Below are positions 24,052-33,304 of a stretch of 34,252 nt of DNA, piece after piece. Position 1 is the first letter of the stretch, and each line of letters starts with the position of its first letter. The stretch comes from an uncultured Saprospiraceae bacterium (lineage in GTDB: Bacteria; Bacteroidota; Bacteroidia; Chitinophagales; Saprospiraceae). Under the pieces are notes generated by a model. It worked only from the letters and a program-made list of their open reading frames with translations, ran no database searches and had not been told where the DNA came from. Made by a program: the position numbers and the translations under genes. Location of the stretch: NCBI GenBank assembly GCA_938010785.1, contig CALLVC010000196.1:1-34252 (forward strand). The letters are read 5' to 3'.

Positions 24052-24605
24052 TAGTGTAACGCTAGACCATGTAGAATTGAAAAAATAGCTAGAAAGGAAA
24101 TAGGATGTAGCGTTTTGAACGCTATAAAAATCAGCCTTGTTTCTCTCTACAAACTATTAATTCAATAATCGGGCTAAAGAGTTTGAAAAAACTGTTAAAA
24201 ATTAATAATATTTATAATCTTTATATTATTTTTGTCAAAATGAGAATTTTACCTTCAATAAGACCTCCTTTTTTGAAACCACCACCTATCGATTAAAGTA
24301 TTTAAATAAAGAAGTAGAAAAAACTACTCCAAAAAATCCTTCGTATTACTATCTAAATTGGCAAATAGTTGACTTAAAGCTATTTATTGCCCGATACACA
24401 AAAAACAAATAGCAAACTTTTTTATTTTTAACCTTTTAATATAAGACCTGCAAATTAATCGAGCAGTTTAATCGTTTAATCGACATGTCTTATCTTGTGA
24501 ACAATTTTGTTAGTCAAAAAAAAATGCTTAATAATTGAATAAAATTCTTTTATCTGCGTTCTCTCTGACACACGGAATTTTTATCAACAAATTATAATCC
24601 TTCGA
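24052..24605. other. Divergent intergenic region
   Basis: About 550 bp of AT-rich DNA between two genes transcribed away from each other; it should contain both promoters. I found no strong hairpin, repeat, RNA gene or exact TAnnTTTG promoter element placed suitably. Confidence 0.5.
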
Positions 24606-27600
24606 ATGCGACATTTAGCATGCCTACTTTTGTTATTCTTTTGCTTGCTTTCAACTACTTTTTCTCAAAATAGTGAGGATTGCGTGGATGCTCGTCCGCT
24701 TGCTCCGACTACACCAATATTACTTTCTGATTTACCTGATATTACCATTGATTCCGTAATTGGAGCGGGAACAGAACCCGCTGAGTGGTTTATGGATACT
24801 GAAATGAACTGTGGTACAGATAGAGCTTTTTTTGCTACTCCAAATGATAAATCTTTTTGGTTTGTTTTTTCAGCAGAAACGAGTGGAAGCTTAGAGTTAC
24901 TAATCACACCCGAAAATCGTGGAACATCGTATGATTTTGCAATATGGAGAGGCGGTTGTCCCAATGATAACTTTTGTGGAGAACTATTCTACTGTAATTT
25001 TACAGGTATTGAGGTATGTGATGGTAATTTTGCACCTGTAGGAGCAAGTACAGACCCTGTAAATAAATTTGGTTATGACCCAATAGCGGACCTTAATCTT
25101 TTTGTATATCCAGAATCAATTTCTTTAGAAGCTGGAGAAAATTATTACCTTTTAGTACAAAATACCGACAAAGCAGGTAACTCAATTTGTTCTCCCCCTT
25201 TAGAAAACGATAGTTTAGGTTTCACCATTCAATTTGACGGGACAGCGACCATCGGTCCAGAAATATTGCATCAAGACCCTTTACCAATATTACCAACCCC
25301 AGTAACGGATACGCTTTTTAATTGTGAAGGAGATGTTCAAACTTTTGCTGTTTCACAAGTACAGTTTGCCACTACTTACGATTGGATTTCTAAATCAACA
25401 ATGCCAGGGTCAACTATTATACCAAATGCATTAGGAGATAGTGTTACCGTTCAATTCGGAGCAACTTCAGGGCAAATTTGTATGGAAATGATTTGTCCCA
25501 TACAAAGTTTGATTTGTTGGAATATCGATATAGAAATAAAACCAAGTTTATCGGCAATACCTAATCCAATTCCATCCTGCGACCCTGTAGATTTGAATAC
25601 CCGATTTCAAGATATAAATAACGTTTCTGACGCAAGGGTCGATTTTTTTACTACACAACAAGACGCAGTAAATGACATCAATTCGATGGCTTCAAGTATA
25701 GTTTCGGTATCGGACAGGTATTGGGTAAGAAAGACCACACCAAATGGTTGTTGGCACCTTGCGGAAATGAATGTTTTAGTAGATCTAATTGATTTTTCAA
25801 CAGCAGACACTTTAAGATACTGTACCCAAACTCAAAATTTTGCTAATCTGCAAGACGAATTACTTTTTATCAATCTAAATCAAGACGGTGGTGACCTTAT
25901 TTATTCATATTACGAAGACAGCTTAGAGGCAGTCAATAGAACCAATCCGTTTTGGCCTCCAATAGCTGATGCAAATGCTACTTATTGGGTAAGAGCTGAA
26001 AAACAAGCAGGAGGTCCATGTTTTCAAGTTGAGAAAGTAGTTTTTGTAATTGAAGATTCTCCAGAAATTGCCCCTATCCCTGACCAAGATATTTGTGGAG
26101 GAACTTGTTTTGAATTATCAGATTTAAATTTAGAAAATACGGATGGTCAACCATTAACAGGATTTGATTTATCCTTTTATTTATCAGAAGCAGAGGCAGA
26201 AGCAGGAAATGTTGCCGATGCGCTTGGTAATGAGGTGTGTCTTAGTGATACCTATTGGATAAGAGCCGCAAGTTCACAATCTTGTTTTGCGGTTGCTCCT
26301 TTTACCATTAATTTATTTACTGCTCCTGATATTGACGATTTAACTATAGATTTAGATTGTGCAGTTGGAGCTATCGACCTTGCAGCCCAACAATTCGTAG
26401 AGAAAAATGGAATAGCTGCAAGCAGTTTATCCTTCGATTATTTTGCAACTTTAGCTGAGGCCGAAGATTTAACAGCTACGCCCCTGACAGATTTAAATAT
26501 TTCTACCCCAACGGATGTTTGGGTAAGAGTGACCAACACAGATAACAATTGTACCGATGTAGCCCAAGTGTCTATTCAAGGCATGTCTTTGGGAACAGCG
26601 ACCATCTCTGGCGACGCCCTTATTTGTGCAGGAGACCCAACTAATCTACAAATTGATTTAACCGGAGCTGCTCCTTTTAATATAAGCTATACGGATGGGG
26701 TCAATGTTTATGACACCATCTCTCCAACTACTAATTTACTTATTCCAATAACAGCTGATACTACTATCACATACACCTTGGTTTCCGTTCAAGATGGCAA
26801 TGGTTGTGCAAATATGGTAGATGGTGCAGCGGTAATTACAGTGAATGGCAGGCCAGTGATTACTACTCCTTCTCAGGACTGTAATACAACCGCAACAGAA
26901 TATACCTTAACTTTTGATATTATAGGAACAGACAATTATCAGGTGTTAAGCCTAGATGGAACCCGAACTGGAAATACGTTTGTCAGTGAAGAGATTGCCA
27001 GTGGAGCTGTCTTTGATTTTCAAGTAATTGGAGACAACAGTTGTGCCCCGCTCGTCGTATCGGTTAACTTCAGCTGTGAATGTAATTCCGTAGTTGGTGG
27101 TATGGATTTTCTGCCCATCAATGTTTGTGATACAGAACTTGCTACTGGTAATTACCTTGGAGAAAATGGACAAAATTTAGACAAAGAAGATATTCTGTAC
27201 TATGTATTGCATGATAGTCCAACGGATGAATTAGGCAATGTAGTAGATTTCAAAGAAGACGCCAATTTCACCTTTGACCCAAACACCATGACACATGGTA
27301 CCACCTACTATATATCCGCTGTAATCACCAAAGCAGATATGCTAGGAAATCCAATTTTAAGTGCCGCAAACAATCCTTGTATGGCAGTTTCGGTAGGACA
27401 ACCCGTCACTTTCTACTCTATCCCCGAAGTTTCCCTAAGCCTCTCTAATTCAACTGTTTGCAAAGGAGATATGAGCTTTTTAACCTTTAATATCACAGGA
27501 GTTGGTCCAACCTACGACATTACCTTTTTCAATGGAGAATCTTCTCAAACATTAATGGGAATAAGCGATGGAGAAACTGTTCCAATTGCCACCGATGCAA

Positions 27601-28955
27601 GTACTAGCTTATTTGTACAATCCATTAATCAAAGTGGCGTATTGACTTGTTCGGATATGCCACTACGCATGGACCATGAAATTGAATTAACGGTTATTGA
27701 TGTACCTACAATTTTTAATTCTGAGGTTCATTGTAATGAGGAAGGGTCTATGCTAGTCCTTACTTTTGAATTAACAGGTGGGCTCGTTGATTCCTATGCC
27801 TTATCCAGTTCAAGTACCATTACTGGTAGTTTTAAAGGCACCGTCTTTACTTCAGATTCTATTCCTCATAATACCCCTTATACGGTAAGTTTTGTAGACG
27901 CCAATCAATGTGGTGAAACCGAAGTAGTAGGTATAGCTGAATGTCTATGTACTTCAGATATCACTGTTGCCATTGAAACGCTCAAGGGCGTTTCCTGTCG
28001 GGGTGAAAAAGATGCCGTGCTATTGGCAACACCTATTAATGGAGCCGCTCCCCTCACCCTTTTTTGGAGTACTGGCGCATCCTCTGAAAGAGTCAACAAC
28101 ATTGCGGCGGGAGTAACGAGTGTTACCATGACAGATGGAAACGGATGTGTTCGAGTAGATTCAATTGATTTAATAGAGCCAGAAAGTCTTACTGCCTCGC
28201 TTAATGGTTTATCCCCAAGTTGTAATGGCGAACAGGATGGTTCCATAGTAATCGTCCAAGCAGAAGGTGGCACAGAACCATATACCTATTCTTTTAGAGG
28301 AGGCCCCTTTGAAGAATTTAGCATCCGAAATGACCTATCTATAGGCGTTTACCCTATAATAATTAGAGATAATAATGGCTGTGAATGGTCAGAAGATGTC
28401 GTACTAACAGACCCACCAGTATTTGACGTTTCTTTACCAATGAATACAGATGTCAACTTAGGAGAAAGCATAGATTTAACTCCACAAGCCAACGAAGAAA
28501 TAATTGCCATAACTTGGGAAAGTACAGACACTAGTATCTGTGCGGATTGTCTGAATCCTATTGTAACACCGACTAAATCTACCAGCTACAAGGTCACCGT
28601 GATGAATGAATCAGGCTGTGAAGCAACTGACCAAATAGTCGTTCGAGTTAGTAATAGTAATTTAGTATATATTCCTTCGGCATTCTCTCCTAATGGAGAT
28701 GGTTCCAATGATTTATTAAGGCCTTTCGGTAGTTCAGCAGTACAAGAAATCAATATGTTTCGGGTATTCAACCGTTGGGGTGAACTGATGTATGAAAAGA
28801 AAGACATGGACATGAACTCAAATATTGAAGGTTGGAATGGAAATACCATGTCTGGCAGAAAAGCCCCTCCAGGTGTTTATCTATATTTTGCTGAGGTCGC
28901 TTTCAAGAATGGAACGGCAGAAATGGTATCTGGTGATGTGAGTTTGGTGCGATAG
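24606..28955 (+). CDS. Second giant T9SS type B cargo protein, cysteine-rich, with two SprB repeats
   Basis: Secreted protein of 1449 residues. A clear signal peptide (cut near STTFSQ, residue 21) is followed by a domain of about 195 residues similar to N-terminal pre-peptidase-type beta domains (KSFWFVFSAETSGSLELLI, ENYYLLVQN). Next is a PKD/Ig-like domain (about 235-315), then a series of modules each ending in YWVRK, YWVRAE, YWIRAA or VWVRVT (about 315-660). Further Ig-like modules with paired cysteines follow. Two SprB-type repeats (about 1117-1270) precede a CADCLNPIVTPT module and the gliding-associated sorting domain (1354-1449; YIPSAFSPNGDGSNDLL, FNRWGELMY). The C-terminal third is clearly related to the other giant protein here. 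Likely a surface or extracellular structural protein; no catalytic motif is visible. Confidence 0.88.
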   Translation: MRHLACLLLLFFCLLSTTFSQNSEDCVDARPLAPTTPILLSDLPDITIDSVIGAGTEPAEWFMDTEMNCGTDRAFFATPNDKSFWFVFSAETSGSLELLITPENRGTSYDFAIWRGGCPNDNFCGELFYCNFTGIEVCDGNFAPVGASTDPVNKFGYDPIADLNLFVYPESISLEAGENYYLLVQNTDKAGNSICSPPLENDSLGFTIQFDGTATIGPEILHQDPLPILPTPVTDTLFNCEGDVQTFAVSQVQFATTYDWISKSTMPGSTIIPNALGDSVTVQFGATSGQICMEMICPIQSLICWNIDIEIKPSLSAIPNPIPSCDPVDLNTRFQDINNVSDARVDFFTTQQDAVNDINSMASSIVSVSDRYWVRKTTPNGCWHLAEMNVLVDLIDFSTADTLRYCTQTQNFANLQDELLFINLNQDGGDLIYSYYEDSLEAVNRTNPFWPPIADANATYWVRAEKQAGGPCFQVEKVVFVIEDSPEIAPIPDQDICGGTCFELSDLNLENTDGQPLTGFDLSFYLSEAEAEAGNVADALGNEVCLSDTYWIRAASSQSCFAVAPFTINLFTAPDIDDLTIDLDCAVGAIDLAAQQFVEKNGIAASSLSFDYFATLAEAEDLTATPLTDLNISTPTDVWVRVTNTDNNCTDVAQVSIQGMSLGTATISGDALICAGDPTNLQIDLTGAAPFNISYTDGVNVYDTISPTTNLLIPITADTTITYTLVSVQDGNGCANMVDGAAVITVNGRPVITTPSQDCNTTATEYTLTFDIIGTDNYQVLSLDGTRTGNTFVSEEIASGAVFDFQVIGDNSCAPLVVSVNFSCECNSVVGGMDFLPINVCDTELATGNYLGENGQNLDKEDILYYVLHDSPTDELGNVVDFKEDANFTFDPNTMTHGTTYYISAVITKADMLGNPILSAANNPCMAVSVGQPVTFYSIPEVSLSLSNSTVCKGDMSFLTFNITGVGPTYDITFFNGESSQTLMGISDGETVPIATDASTSLFVQSINQSGVLTCSDMPLRMDHEIELTVIDVPTIFNSEVHCNEEGSMLVLTFELTGGLVDSYALSSSSTITGSFKGTVFTSDSIPHNTPYTVSFVDANQCGETEVVGIAECLCTSDITVAIETLKGVSCRGEKDAVLLATPINGAAPLTLFWSTGASSERVNNIAAGVTSVTMTDGNGCVRVDSIDLIEPESLTASLNGLSPSCNGEQDGSIVIVQAEGGTEPYTYSFRGGPFEEFSIRNDLSIGVYPIIIRDNNGCEWSEDVVLTDPPVFDVSLPMNTDVNLGESIDLTPQANEEIIAITWESTDTSICADCLNPIVTPTKSTSYKVTVMNESGCEATDQIVVRVSNSNLVYIPSAFSPNGDGSNDLLRPFGSSAVQEINMFRVFNRWGELMYEKKDMDMNSNIEGWNGNTMSGRKAPPGVYLYFAEVAFKNGTAEMVSGDVSLVR

Positions 28956-29368
28956 GTTTAGGGATGGCTCCATTGCCATTGTCAGTAAAATTAGCGCCTT
29001 CTTGAACCACAAAAGGTGCAAAAGAACACAAAAGAGATGCACAAAATTTTTTATTAAATTAAGCTTTTATGCCTTTTGTCTCCTTTGTGTTCTTTTTGTG
29101 CCTGCCTGCCAGCAGAGGCAGGGGTTGGGTTGCTGAATAGTAACAAAAATCCTTTTAATCTCCACAAAGTTTCCCCTCTTTTCTTTCCTATTTATCCGCC
29201 ACTATACAACTCTAGTCATCCACTTCCACTTCATAGTTAATTTTTCCTAAATATTTCATAGATTTACCTTTCCTAAAGTATAATCTTTTGGAAGCATTAC
29301 ATTCGTTCGTACAAGTCGAATAATTAATTATCTATAGCACCTTTCAAAAATTAAAACCAACATCAAAA
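28956..29368. other. Intergenic region with inverted repeats
   Basis: About 410 bp without a gene. aaaagaacacaaaagaga (29020-29037) pairs with tctcctttgtgttctttt (29079-29096) at 17 of 18 positions, in low-complexity cacaaaag-type repeat DNA. Directly after it cctgcc (29101-29106) pairs with ggcagg (29117-29122). The first may terminate the upstream giant gene. Confidence 0.6.
29265..29272 (+). promoter_or_regulatory. Possible -7 promoter element TACCTTTC
   Basis: Seven of eight positions match the Bacteroidota -7 consensus TAnnTTTG, about 97 bp before the metalloprotease start. No clear TTTG element was found at the expected -33 position, so support is weak. Confidence 0.25.
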
Positions 29369-31804
29369 ATGCATTTCCACAACAAGTTATCTGTTTTTCT
29401 ATTCCTTTTTTGTTTCCTAGCGCCAAGTATCACTTTTGCGCAAGACAAAAAAGACGACGACAAAAAAGAGGAGAAAAAGAAAAAATCCGTTAGCAAAATC
29501 AAGCCTTTAGCAGACATCATAACCGAAGAGGCAAAATCAGACACGGGGCTTTTCAACATTCATAAAATGGGCGCAAAGTATTATTTTGAAATGCCCAATG
29601 ATTTATTGAACAAAGAATTATTAGTCGTCAGTCGTATATCTGGACACGTTAAAAATTTAAACTTTGGTGGTGCAGGCATGAAATCTCGGCCACAACAAGT
29701 CGTCCGTTGGCAAAAGCATGATGAAAATATCTTGCTACGGTCTGTTTCCTACAATAGCGTTGCTAGCCATGAAGACCCTATTTATAAATCGCTCAAAAAC
29801 AATAATTTTGAACCGATTATTATGTCCTTCCCAATTGCGGCATTGAATGCAGATTCTTCGGGAGTTGTCTTCGACGTAACCGAATTATTCACCACAGATG
29901 TTGCCATGATTGGCCCTTTACGGGAAAGTGAGCGTAAGCGTTTTGGAGTCAAAGCTTTAGACAAAAAAAGGTCGATGATTGGGCACATGAAAGCTTTTCC
30001 AAAAAATGTAGAAGTTAGACACATTTTAACCTTCAATGGTTCAAAACTACCTGATAACCAAATAACTAAAGCCTTATCTATAGAAATGAATCAATCGTTT
30101 ATCGAGTTACCAGCAATTAAATGGGAACCAAGATATTACGATGAACGTGTTGGTTATTTTTCTATCCAACAAACAGATTATAGTGCCAATGAGCAAAAGG
30201 CATTCAATAAACGATTCATTACCCGCTGGAAATTAGAACCAAAAGATTGGGCTGCCTATAATCGAGGAGAACTGGTCGAACCAGTAAAGCCAATCGTTTA
30301 TTACATCGACCCAGGCACTCCTGATGTTTGGCGACCATACATCAAGCAAGGCGTTAATGACTGGCAAAAAGCTTTTGAAAAAGCAGGTTTTAAAAATGCC
30401 ATTTATGCCAAAGATGCGCCGACCGAAGAAGAAGACCCCAATTGGAGTCCAGAAGATGTGCGGTATTCTGTCATTCGATATATCACCACCGATATACAAA
30501 ATGCTCAAGGACCCCACGTACACGACCCACGAACAGGAGAAATTTTAGAGAGTGATATTTTATGGTATCATAATGTCATGAATCTTTTGAGAAATTGGTT
30601 CATGATGCAAACGGCTGCCATTAATCCAGAAGCAAGAAGCGTCAAATTTAAAGACGAAGTGATGGGAGAATTAATCCGTTTCGTAGCTGCTCACGAAGTA
30701 GGGCACACCTTAGGCTTACCGCATAATATGGGGTCAAGTCCAGCGTATCCTGTAGACTCCTTACGCTCGCCATCCTTTACCCACAGAATGGGTGGAACAG
30801 CTCCTTCCATTATGGATTATGCTCGATTTAACTACATCGCTCAACCAGAAGATGGCGACGTATTATTATATCCGGGTATCGGGCCATACGATGATTGGTC
30901 TATTACTTATGGGTATAAATTATTAAGCAAAGACGCTACGGTAGATTCAGAAAGAAGCACTTTAAATAATTGGATAAAAGAAAGAGCCAGTAATCCTATC
31001 TACCGCTACGGCGCACAAAAAAGAAACAATGCCGACCCATCCGCCCAAACGGAAGATTTAGGAGATGATGCTGTCTACGCCAGTGAATTGGGCATCAAAA
31101 ACCTCCAAAGAATCCTACCTAATTTAATAGAATGGTCTAAGGCAGATGGTAAAAACTATGATGATTTAAACGAATTATATAACAATATTTATAGTCAACT
31201 AGGTCGATATATGGGTCACGTGACGACCAATATTGGTGGCATTTATGACTATAAAAAAACCTACGATGAAGCAGGTGCGGTATTCACCCATGTGCCAAAA
31301 GCCAAGCAAAAGCAGGCGATGAATTTCTTAAATCAGCAGCTCTTTCAAACACCGAATTGGTTATTAGAAAAATCTGTTTTAAATAAGATTCAAAATGCAG
31401 GAGCTTTAGAGCGTTTGCGAAGTTTCCAAGTTCGCTACCTCAATCGATTGTTCGATAAAGACCGTTTGAATAGATTATCAGAAAATGAAGCGCTAAATGG
31501 CAGTACTGCCTATACCTTAACCAATGTCATGGACGATAGTCGCAATGGTATTTTTGCTGAATTAAAAGCGAGCAAACAACCAGATGCTTTCCGTAGAAAT
31601 CTACAAAGAGCCTACATTAGCAAAATGGCAGATTTAATGAAAATAGAAGAAGCCGAATACGACCAAACCGACATTAAAGCAGCAGTAAGAGCTAATTTGA
31701 ATGAGTTGAAAAATGGCCTAAAAGCAGTGAAACGGATGAAAAATAAGGAAGCTAAAGCTCATTTTGAGGATATAAATGCTAGGATTGAGGATATTTTGGA
31801 GTAG
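29369..31804 (+). CDS. Zinc-dependent metalloprotease (DUF4953/DUF5117-type gluzincin-metzincin family)
   Basis: Secreted or periplasmic zinc protease of 811 residues. The signal peptide ends near ITFAQ, followed by an unusual charged tract (DKKDDDKKEEKKKKS). The N-terminal part (about residues 30-240) matches the DUF5117/5118 regions in pattern (YYFEMPNDLLNKELLVVSRI). The active site HEVGHTLGLPH (442-452) is the long metzincin zinc motif with Glu443 as base, and SIMDYA with Met482 is a suitable Met-turn. The C-terminal third is helical (DUF4953-like). These proteins are widespread in Bacteroidota, sometimes annotated as TonB-associated outer-membrane proteases; substrates are unknown. The gene is single, with no operon partner. 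Confidence 0.9.
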   Translation: MHFHNKLSVFLFLFCFLAPSITFAQDKKDDDKKEEKKKKSVSKIKPLADIITEEAKSDTGLFNIHKMGAKYYFEMPNDLLNKELLVVSRISGHVKNLNFGGAGMKSRPQQVVRWQKHDENILLRSVSYNSVASHEDPIYKSLKNNNFEPIIMSFPIAALNADSSGVVFDVTELFTTDVAMIGPLRESERKRFGVKALDKKRSMIGHMKAFPKNVEVRHILTFNGSKLPDNQITKALSIEMNQSFIELPAIKWEPRYYDERVGYFSIQQTDYSANEQKAFNKRFITRWKLEPKDWAAYNRGELVEPVKPIVYYIDPGTPDVWRPYIKQGVNDWQKAFEKAGFKNAIYAKDAPTEEEDPNWSPEDVRYSVIRYITTDIQNAQGPHVHDPRTGEILESDILWYHNVMNLLRNWFMMQTAAINPEARSVKFKDEVMGELIRFVAAHEVGHTLGLPHNMGSSPAYPVDSLRSPSFTHRMGGTAPSIMDYARFNYIAQPEDGDVLLYPGIGPYDDWSITYGYKLLSKDATVDSERSTLNNWIKERASNPIYRYGAQKRNNADPSAQTEDLGDDAVYASELGIKNLQRILPNLIEWSKADGKNYDDLNELYNNIYSQLGRYMGHVTTNIGGIYDYKKTYDEAGAVFTHVPKAKQKQAMNFLNQQLFQTPNWLLEKSVLNKIQNAGALERLRSFQVRYLNRLFDKDRLNRLSENEALNGSTAYTLTNVMDDSRNGIFAELKASKQPDAFRRNLQRAYISKMADLMKIEEAEYDQTDIKAAVRANLNELKNGLKAVKRMKNKEAKAHFEDINARIEDILE

Positions 31805-31902
31805 AGGGATATACTGAGGGCATAGGGCTAAGGGATTACCAAAAATCAGAAACCGTTGGTTGAAGCCCGCCTGACTGCGTGAGGGCAGGTCTCCAGACCT
31901 AC

Positions 31903-32191
31903 CGTATGCACACAAATGGGAAAAAGCCAGAAAAAGATGCCGTAGGTATCCAATATGGGTAAAAGTAAAACTAAGGAAAACTCCTTCCTTCTAACCGTGC
32001 CGTAGGTACGAAACGTGGGTTTGAACGCCATGTTTTGTACCTACGGCACAAATACCAATCGTTCATACCCTTTGACTACCCATTTTCGGTACCTAAAGGC
32101 ACCTTTTTTGTCAATTTTTTCGGGCGTCACCAATTTAATTCACACCTAAAACTAGTCCGTAACCAAAAACCTTTTAATCAATAAATATCAG
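31903..32191. repeat. 289-bp direct repeat, copy 1
   Basis: The first 267 bp match copy 2 (332 bp downstream) with one substitution (G32032 against A32364); the last 22 bp are diverged but alignable, ending at ataaatatcag. It contains gtgccgtaggtac/gtacctacggcac (31997-32009 and 32037-32049), extendable to an 18-bp stem with one G-U pair. It also has a ggtacc-taaa-ggcacc stem followed by tttttt at 32088-32109, a good terminator shape. No ORF is conserved across it. Confidence 0.9.
31997..32049. repeat. Strong hairpin in repeat copy 1, gtgccgtaggtac arms
   Basis: Perfect 13-bp arms around a 27-nt loop, extendable inward through aaac/gttt. The word ccgtaggtac resembles the cccRtaggga core of the REP-like repeats near 6270, suggesting a shared class of dispersed palindromes. 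Confidence 0.75.
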
Positions 32192-32234
32192 GTATAATAC
32201 ATATAGTTGAGGGTTTACCGCCCCCCTGCCCTCA

Positions 32235-32523
32235 CGTATGCACACAAATGGGAAAAAGCCAGAAAAAGATGCCGTAGGTATCCAATATGGGTAAAAGTAA
32301 AACTAAGGAAAACTCCTTCCTTCTAACCGTGCCGTAGGTACGAAACGTGGGTTTGAACGCCATATTTTGTACCTACGGCACAAATACCAATCGTTCATAC
32401 CCTTTGACTACCCATTTTCGGTACCTAAAGGCACCTTTTTTGTCAATTTTTTCGGGCGTCACCAATTTAATTCACACCTAAAACTAGTCCGTAACCAAAA
32501 ATCCTTTAACCGATAAATATCAG
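32235..32523. repeat. 289-bp direct repeat, copy 2
   Basis: Near-identical to copy 1 and separated from it by 43 bp. The central hairpin lies at 32329-32341 and 32369-32381, and the terminator-like stem follows at 32420-32441. The copies differ only in the hairpin loop flank. The near-identity indicates a recent duplication, or conversion keeping the two copies alike. Confidence 0.9.
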
Positions 32524-32547
32524 TTAAAACACTTTGTCGAGAGTTTT

Positions 32548-32582
32548 CCTCCCCTCTGCTCTACGCCCTCTGCCCTCTGCCC
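32548..32582. repeat. Pyrimidine-rich heptamer-type repeat
   Basis: Repeats of ccctctg and close variants (cctcccctctgctctacgcc, then ctctgccctctgccc). A loosely complementary G-rich stretch, gagggatatactgagggcat, follows the metalloprotease stop at 31804-31833. The two bracket the duplicated region. Confidence 0.55.
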
Positions 32583-32618
32583 ACACCAATTAAATTTTAA
32601 TATCTCCTCCAATTTACC

Positions 32619-32626
32619 TACCTTTA
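32619..32626 (+). promoter_or_regulatory. Possible -7 promoter element TACCTTTA
   Basis: Seven of eight positions match TAnnTTTG and it lies 33 bp before the start codon of the Tat-exported subunit gene, giving a short leader. The -33 element is not evident. Confidence 0.3.
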
Positions 32627-32658
32627 GAGGAATAATTAACAATCAAATATTTTACTTT

Positions 32659-33210
32659 ATGGAAAGACGTGCCATTTTAAAATATACTGCATATGCCACA
32701 GGTGCAGCCTTAAGTGCTCCATTGATAAGTTCCCTTTTAGTGGGTTGCCAATCAGAAGTTGCTACAGCTAAAGCAGCGGAAGGATTAGCCTTTTTTAGTG
32801 GTCCACAAATGGAACTAGTCAAACAAGTCGCTAATCTCATTTTACCCAAAACAGATAGTCCTTCTGCTACAGAAGTAGGCGTTCATGACATGATAGACCA
32901 TATGGTAGGCAATGTCTATTCTGAACAAGAAAGAAACAATTATAAAAGTGGGTTTGAAGCATTAGCTACGCTACTCAGCAAAGCAAAAGGGGAAGACCTC
33001 GTAGGAATGGTTACCCAACTCAATAACGGAGAAGCAGCACTCCCAGAAGCAGCTAGAAAAGCTTTCACCAGTCTAAAACAACAAACCATCGCCTATTATT
33101 TGTCTAGCAAAGAAATTGGCATGAATTATCTAAGCTATCTGCCTGTCCCAGGCGATTATGAAGCTTGCATTAGCGTTGAAGAAGCAGGAGGAAAAGCATG
33201 GGCGCTGTAA
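32659..33210 (+). CDS. Gluconate 2-dehydrogenase subunit 3-like Tat lipoprotein
   Basis: Small subunit of a membrane-associated flavin dehydrogenase, 183 residues. The N-terminus MERRAILKYTAYATG carries a twin-arginine motif, and the hydrophobic region ends in LLVGC (Cys30), so it should be exported folded by Tat and lipid-anchored. The mature part (AKAAEGLAFFSGPQMELVKQVANLILPKTDSPSA) has the family pattern FxxxQxxLVxxLAxxIxPxTDxPGA. In FAD-dependent gluconate, glucose and glucoside 3-dehydrogenases this subunit acts as a hitch-hiker chaperone, carrying the catalytic GMC subunit across the membrane. The GMC gene follows 94 bp downstream and lacks its own signal peptide, which fits that mechanism. 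Confidence 0.9.
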   Translation: MERRAILKYTAYATGAALSAPLISSLLVGCQSEVATAKAAEGLAFFSGPQMELVKQVANLILPKTDSPSATEVGVHDMIDHMVGNVYSEQERNNYKSGFEALATLLSKAKGEDLVGMVTQLNNGEAALPEAARKAFTSLKQQTIAYYLSSKEIGMNYLSYLPVPGDYEACISVEEAGGKAWAL

Positions 33211-33215
33211 TTTTA

Positions 33216-33297
33216 AGAGTAGAGATGAGAGCGCAGAGAATAGAGATTCTATGCACTCCCTCCTTATCACTACTCTCTATTTTCTAATCTCTATTCT
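33216..33297. repeat. Inverted heptamer-type repeats between the two dehydrogenase genes
   Basis: agaatagagatt (33237-33248) and aatctctattct (33286-33297) are perfect 12-bp complements, extended loosely by agagtagagatgagag against tactctctatttt. They lie between co-functional genes, so the hairpin may reduce or separate expression of the second gene rather than end the operon. Confidence 0.7.
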
Positions 33298-33304
33298 ATC
33301 AAAA

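Noticed and set aside
27905-28273. A 122-codon frame antisense to the second giant protein gene
   Set aside because: Shadow frame over SprB-type repeats with Ser/Thr/Pro-rich translation; no independent support.
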